DNA of 64,000 nt from NCBI RefSeq assembly GCF_025971945.1, contig NZ_JAPDHW010000002.1, forward strand, positions 248,001-312,000, given 5' to 3'. Below are positions 62,585 through 64,000 of this stretch, in pieces. The notes under the pieces are model-generated. The model was not told the origin of the DNA and made no database searches. It saw only the letters and a program-made list of their open reading frames with translations. This stretch comes from Chryseobacterium kimseyorum. GTDB taxonomy: Bacteria > Bacteroidota > Bacteroidia > Flavobacteriales > Weeksellaceae. The position numbers and the translations under genes were made by a program. Numbering within the stretch: the stretch's first letter is position 1; the number at the start of each line of letters is the position of its first letter.

Positions 62585-62953
62585 ATGAAAAACACATTTA
62601 CAAATTTTGAAGAATATTTTCTTCTTTTCCCCAAAGATGTTCAGACTAAGCTTGAAGCTTTAAGAAAAACCGTTCACGCTCAGACTCCAGAACTGGAGGA
62701 ATACGTCGGCTATCAGATGCCGGCGTTCAGGTATAAGAAAAAGCCTCTGGTTTACTTTGCTGCGTACAAAAATCACATTGGATTTTATCCGCTTCCTGAG
62801 GCAATTATTCATTTTGAAAGTCATTTTAAAGAAAGAAAATATAAATTCTCAAAAGGAGCAGTTCAGTTTCCTTTGACTGAAAATCTGCCTTTAGATTTAA
62901 TTGAAAAAATGGTGCAGTTTAGAATGATGGAAATATATCAGAAAAAATCCTGA
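62585..62953 (+). CDS. DUF1801 protein (YdhG/Fra-like)
   Basis: The whole 122 residues match the DUF1801 alpha/beta fold: FPKDVQTKLEALRKTVHA, EEYVGYQMPAFRYKKKPLVYFAAYKNHIGFYP and FSKGAVQFPLTENLP. Relatives include the Bacillus iron chaperone Fra/YdhG; for most members the ligand is unknown. It is cytosolic, with its stop codon inside the terminator stem. Confidence 0.93.
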   Translation: MKNTFTNFEEYFLLFPKDVQTKLEALRKTVHAQTPELEEYVGYQMPAFRYKKKPLVYFAAYKNHIGFYPLPEAIIHFESHFKERKYKFSKGAVQFPLTENLPLDLIEKMVQFRMMEIYQKKS

Positions 62954-62980
62954 AACATTACATTTCAGGATTCCATTTTT
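62946..62980 (+). terminator. Terminator of the DUF1801 gene
   Basis: Perfect 10-bp stem AATCCTGAAA/TTTCAGGATT with loop CATTACA, then CCATTTTT; the stop codon is part of the stem. Confidence 0.75.
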
Positions 62981-63203
62981 ACTTATATAAAAAACTACTT
63001 CTATTTAAACCAATTGGGGATTGATTTATTACTGTAACGCAGTCTTTTAAGTAAAATTATAATTCACCATTGTTTTAACTAAACTTTATAAGATTTTATA
63101 AGGAATTAAGATTTCAAATTATTTGCTCAGATTTTTCATCAGACTTTACAAATATAAAAACAAACAGCAGTTTGATCGTATTTCGGAAATTATAAGATTC
63201 AGG

Positions 63204-64000
63204 TTATTTCTTACATTGAGCAGAATAGTCAGCGAGAACATGTACCAGTCCATCTTTAGTTTTGGTATCGTATTTAGAAAAATCTAAAGCCGGACATTTC
63301 ATATATTCGTCAAAAGCTGCTTTTATTTTTTCTGTCTTTCTTTTTCCGAAAGCACCTTTTTCTCCTAGGTAGACTGCTTTTGGCTGGCTTGTTAATTTTA
63401 TGTAATAATCTTCAGGACTTTTCACGTCATTTAAGATATAGTTTCCATCATTTTCTGAGACAATTTCGCAAAACTCACTTTTACCTAACGTGTTTGTGCC
63501 TGAAACGCCTAAAAAGCATTTTTCTCCGGCACAAAATTTTACATTATCTTTTGCCTTGTACACTTCATTTTTGCCATCCAAATTTACTGTCACTGTGCCT
63601 CCGTAATTTGTCAGATCACTTATACCTTTCTCTCTTCCCAATTTTGCGTCAATAGACTCAAATTCTATGGTTACAGCGCCTTCTTTCTTCACACCTTCTT
63701 TGCTTATTACATATCCCGGCAGATTGTATATATTGCTGGATTCTGCCTTCGCTTTGTTTTCAGCATCTACTGATCTTTGGTTGGCAGCATCTCTTTTATC
63801 TTTGGCAGCAGCTTCAATTGTGGGCTTCATGTCGCCCAAAGTATATCCATTGGCGTACAGCTTTTTTACCATTCGGCTGGCAATCTTATCTACTGCTATT
63901 GGAATTTTAAACTCCATCCCGTTTTTAGCTGTCATGGGTATTTCTTTGTTGTCATAGGTATAAATTACCAATCCCTTATCTTCATTTGTCATATCACTAT
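63204..64000 (-). CDS. Partial protein of unknown function, 5' part beyond the window
   Basis: The frame stays open to the window edge, and the first internal ATG (63992) is eight bases from it, so the true start is probably outside. The visible part has an Ala/Lys-rich helix (EAAAKDKRDAANQ, near residue 60) and a beta-rich region with KFCAGEKCFLGVSG and EFCEIVSEN, holding several cysteines. I recognise no family. It ends with LADYSAQCKK. No signal can be judged because the N-terminus is missing. Confidence 0.72.
   Translation of the reverse strand, partial: SDMTNEDKGLVIYTYDNKEIPMTAKNGMEFKIPIAVDKIASRMVKKLYANGYTLGDMKPTIEAAAKDKRDAANQRSVDAENKAKAESSNIYNLPGYVISKEGVKKEGAVTIEFESIDAKLGREKGISDLTNYGGTVTVNLDGKNEVYKAKDNVKFCAGEKCFLGVSGTNTLGKSEFCEIVSENDGNYILNDVKSPEDYYIKLTSQPKAVYLGEKGAFGKRKTEKIKAAFDEYMKCPALDFSKYDTKTKDGLVHVLADYSAQCKK

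Noticed and set aside
1..64000. CRISPR arrays, phage, integrases, insertion sequences, tRNA or rRNA genes
   Set aside because: I looked for regularly spaced repeats, transposase motifs and tRNA-like stems in the gaps and found none.

Overview
The window is a stretch of chromosome from a Flavobacteriia bacterium, most likely Chryseobacterium or a close relative in the Weeksellaceae. The signs are an AT-rich genome with few Shine-Dalgarno sequences, many copies of the Bacteroidetes -7 promoter element TAnnTTTG, and lineage marker genes: type III glutamine synthetase, gliding lipoprotein GldH, alternative complex III, a GLPGLI-family protein, an OmpP1/FadL transporter paired with a GDSL lipoprotein, and a DUF3078 protein. 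I found no tRNA, rRNA, insertion sequence, phage, CRISPR array or obvious island. The gene content is mostly core and dense.

Layout. 1-4.1 kb: a truncated conserved protein of unknown function and a large secreted MORN/YwqK-type repeat protein, both on the minus strand. 4.4-7.7 kb: glnA (type III) and an NlpC/P60 lipoprotein. 8-14.3 kb: a pentapeptide-repeat protein and the cell-shape operon mreB-mreC-mreD-mrdA-rodA (minus). 14.6-20.1 kb: haem genes hemA, hemC, hemD and hemE, with two exported peptidoglycan-type genes (DUF1287 and an amidase) inserted between hemC and hemD. 20.3-27.3 kb (minus): a double-retropepsin secreted protein, sufS, rplY-prs, and a GDSL lipoprotein with OmpP1. 27.6-31.9 kb: ricT-like PSP1 gene, gldH and a class A PBP. 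32-35.5 kb: selO, a polytopic membrane protein and a SPOR protein. 35.6-44 kb: actABCDEF, the alternative complex III quinol:cytochrome c oxidoreductase. 44-49 kb: secreted proteins of unknown function, apt, and a TPR-like gene with ribH. 49-52.8 kb: an ATP-grasp glutathionylspermidine-synthase-like gene with two small lipoproteins (a YgiB/YgiC-like arrangement), a zinc metallopeptidase and a GLPGLI protein. 52.9-57.2 kb: sufA-like, sufB, sufC, sufD. 57.3-64 kb: a DUF3078 protein, rhomboid protease, dprA, gdhA, a low-complexity secreted protein, a DUF1801 protein and a partial gene.

How the genes fit together. Fe-S assembly (sufA-like/BCD here, sufS 30 kb away) could supply the Fe-S clusters of ActB, and the haem genes feed the six-haem ActA and the monohaem ActE. 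MreBCD-PBP2-RodA, the class A PBP, the NlpC/P60 protein and the amidase pair together make and trim peptidoglycan. GlnA and GdhA are the two ammonium-assimilating enzymes. Ends of transcription units are marked by clear hairpins, often shared by convergent genes.

I did not find a clearly new multi-gene system. The items most worth a second look are a dispersed palindromic repeat (TTTGTCATTCCGTAGGAATC) present at three loci, two of them inside the suf operon; duplicated TAGGGGTATTT sites upstream of glnA; an inverted repeat at the sufA-like promoter; a YgiB/YgiC-like lipoprotein/ATP-grasp cluster; and -7 boxes so close to the hemA and selO start codons that their mRNAs may be leaderless. Start codons were moved for several genes where the longest open frame began at an implausible TTG or GTG.
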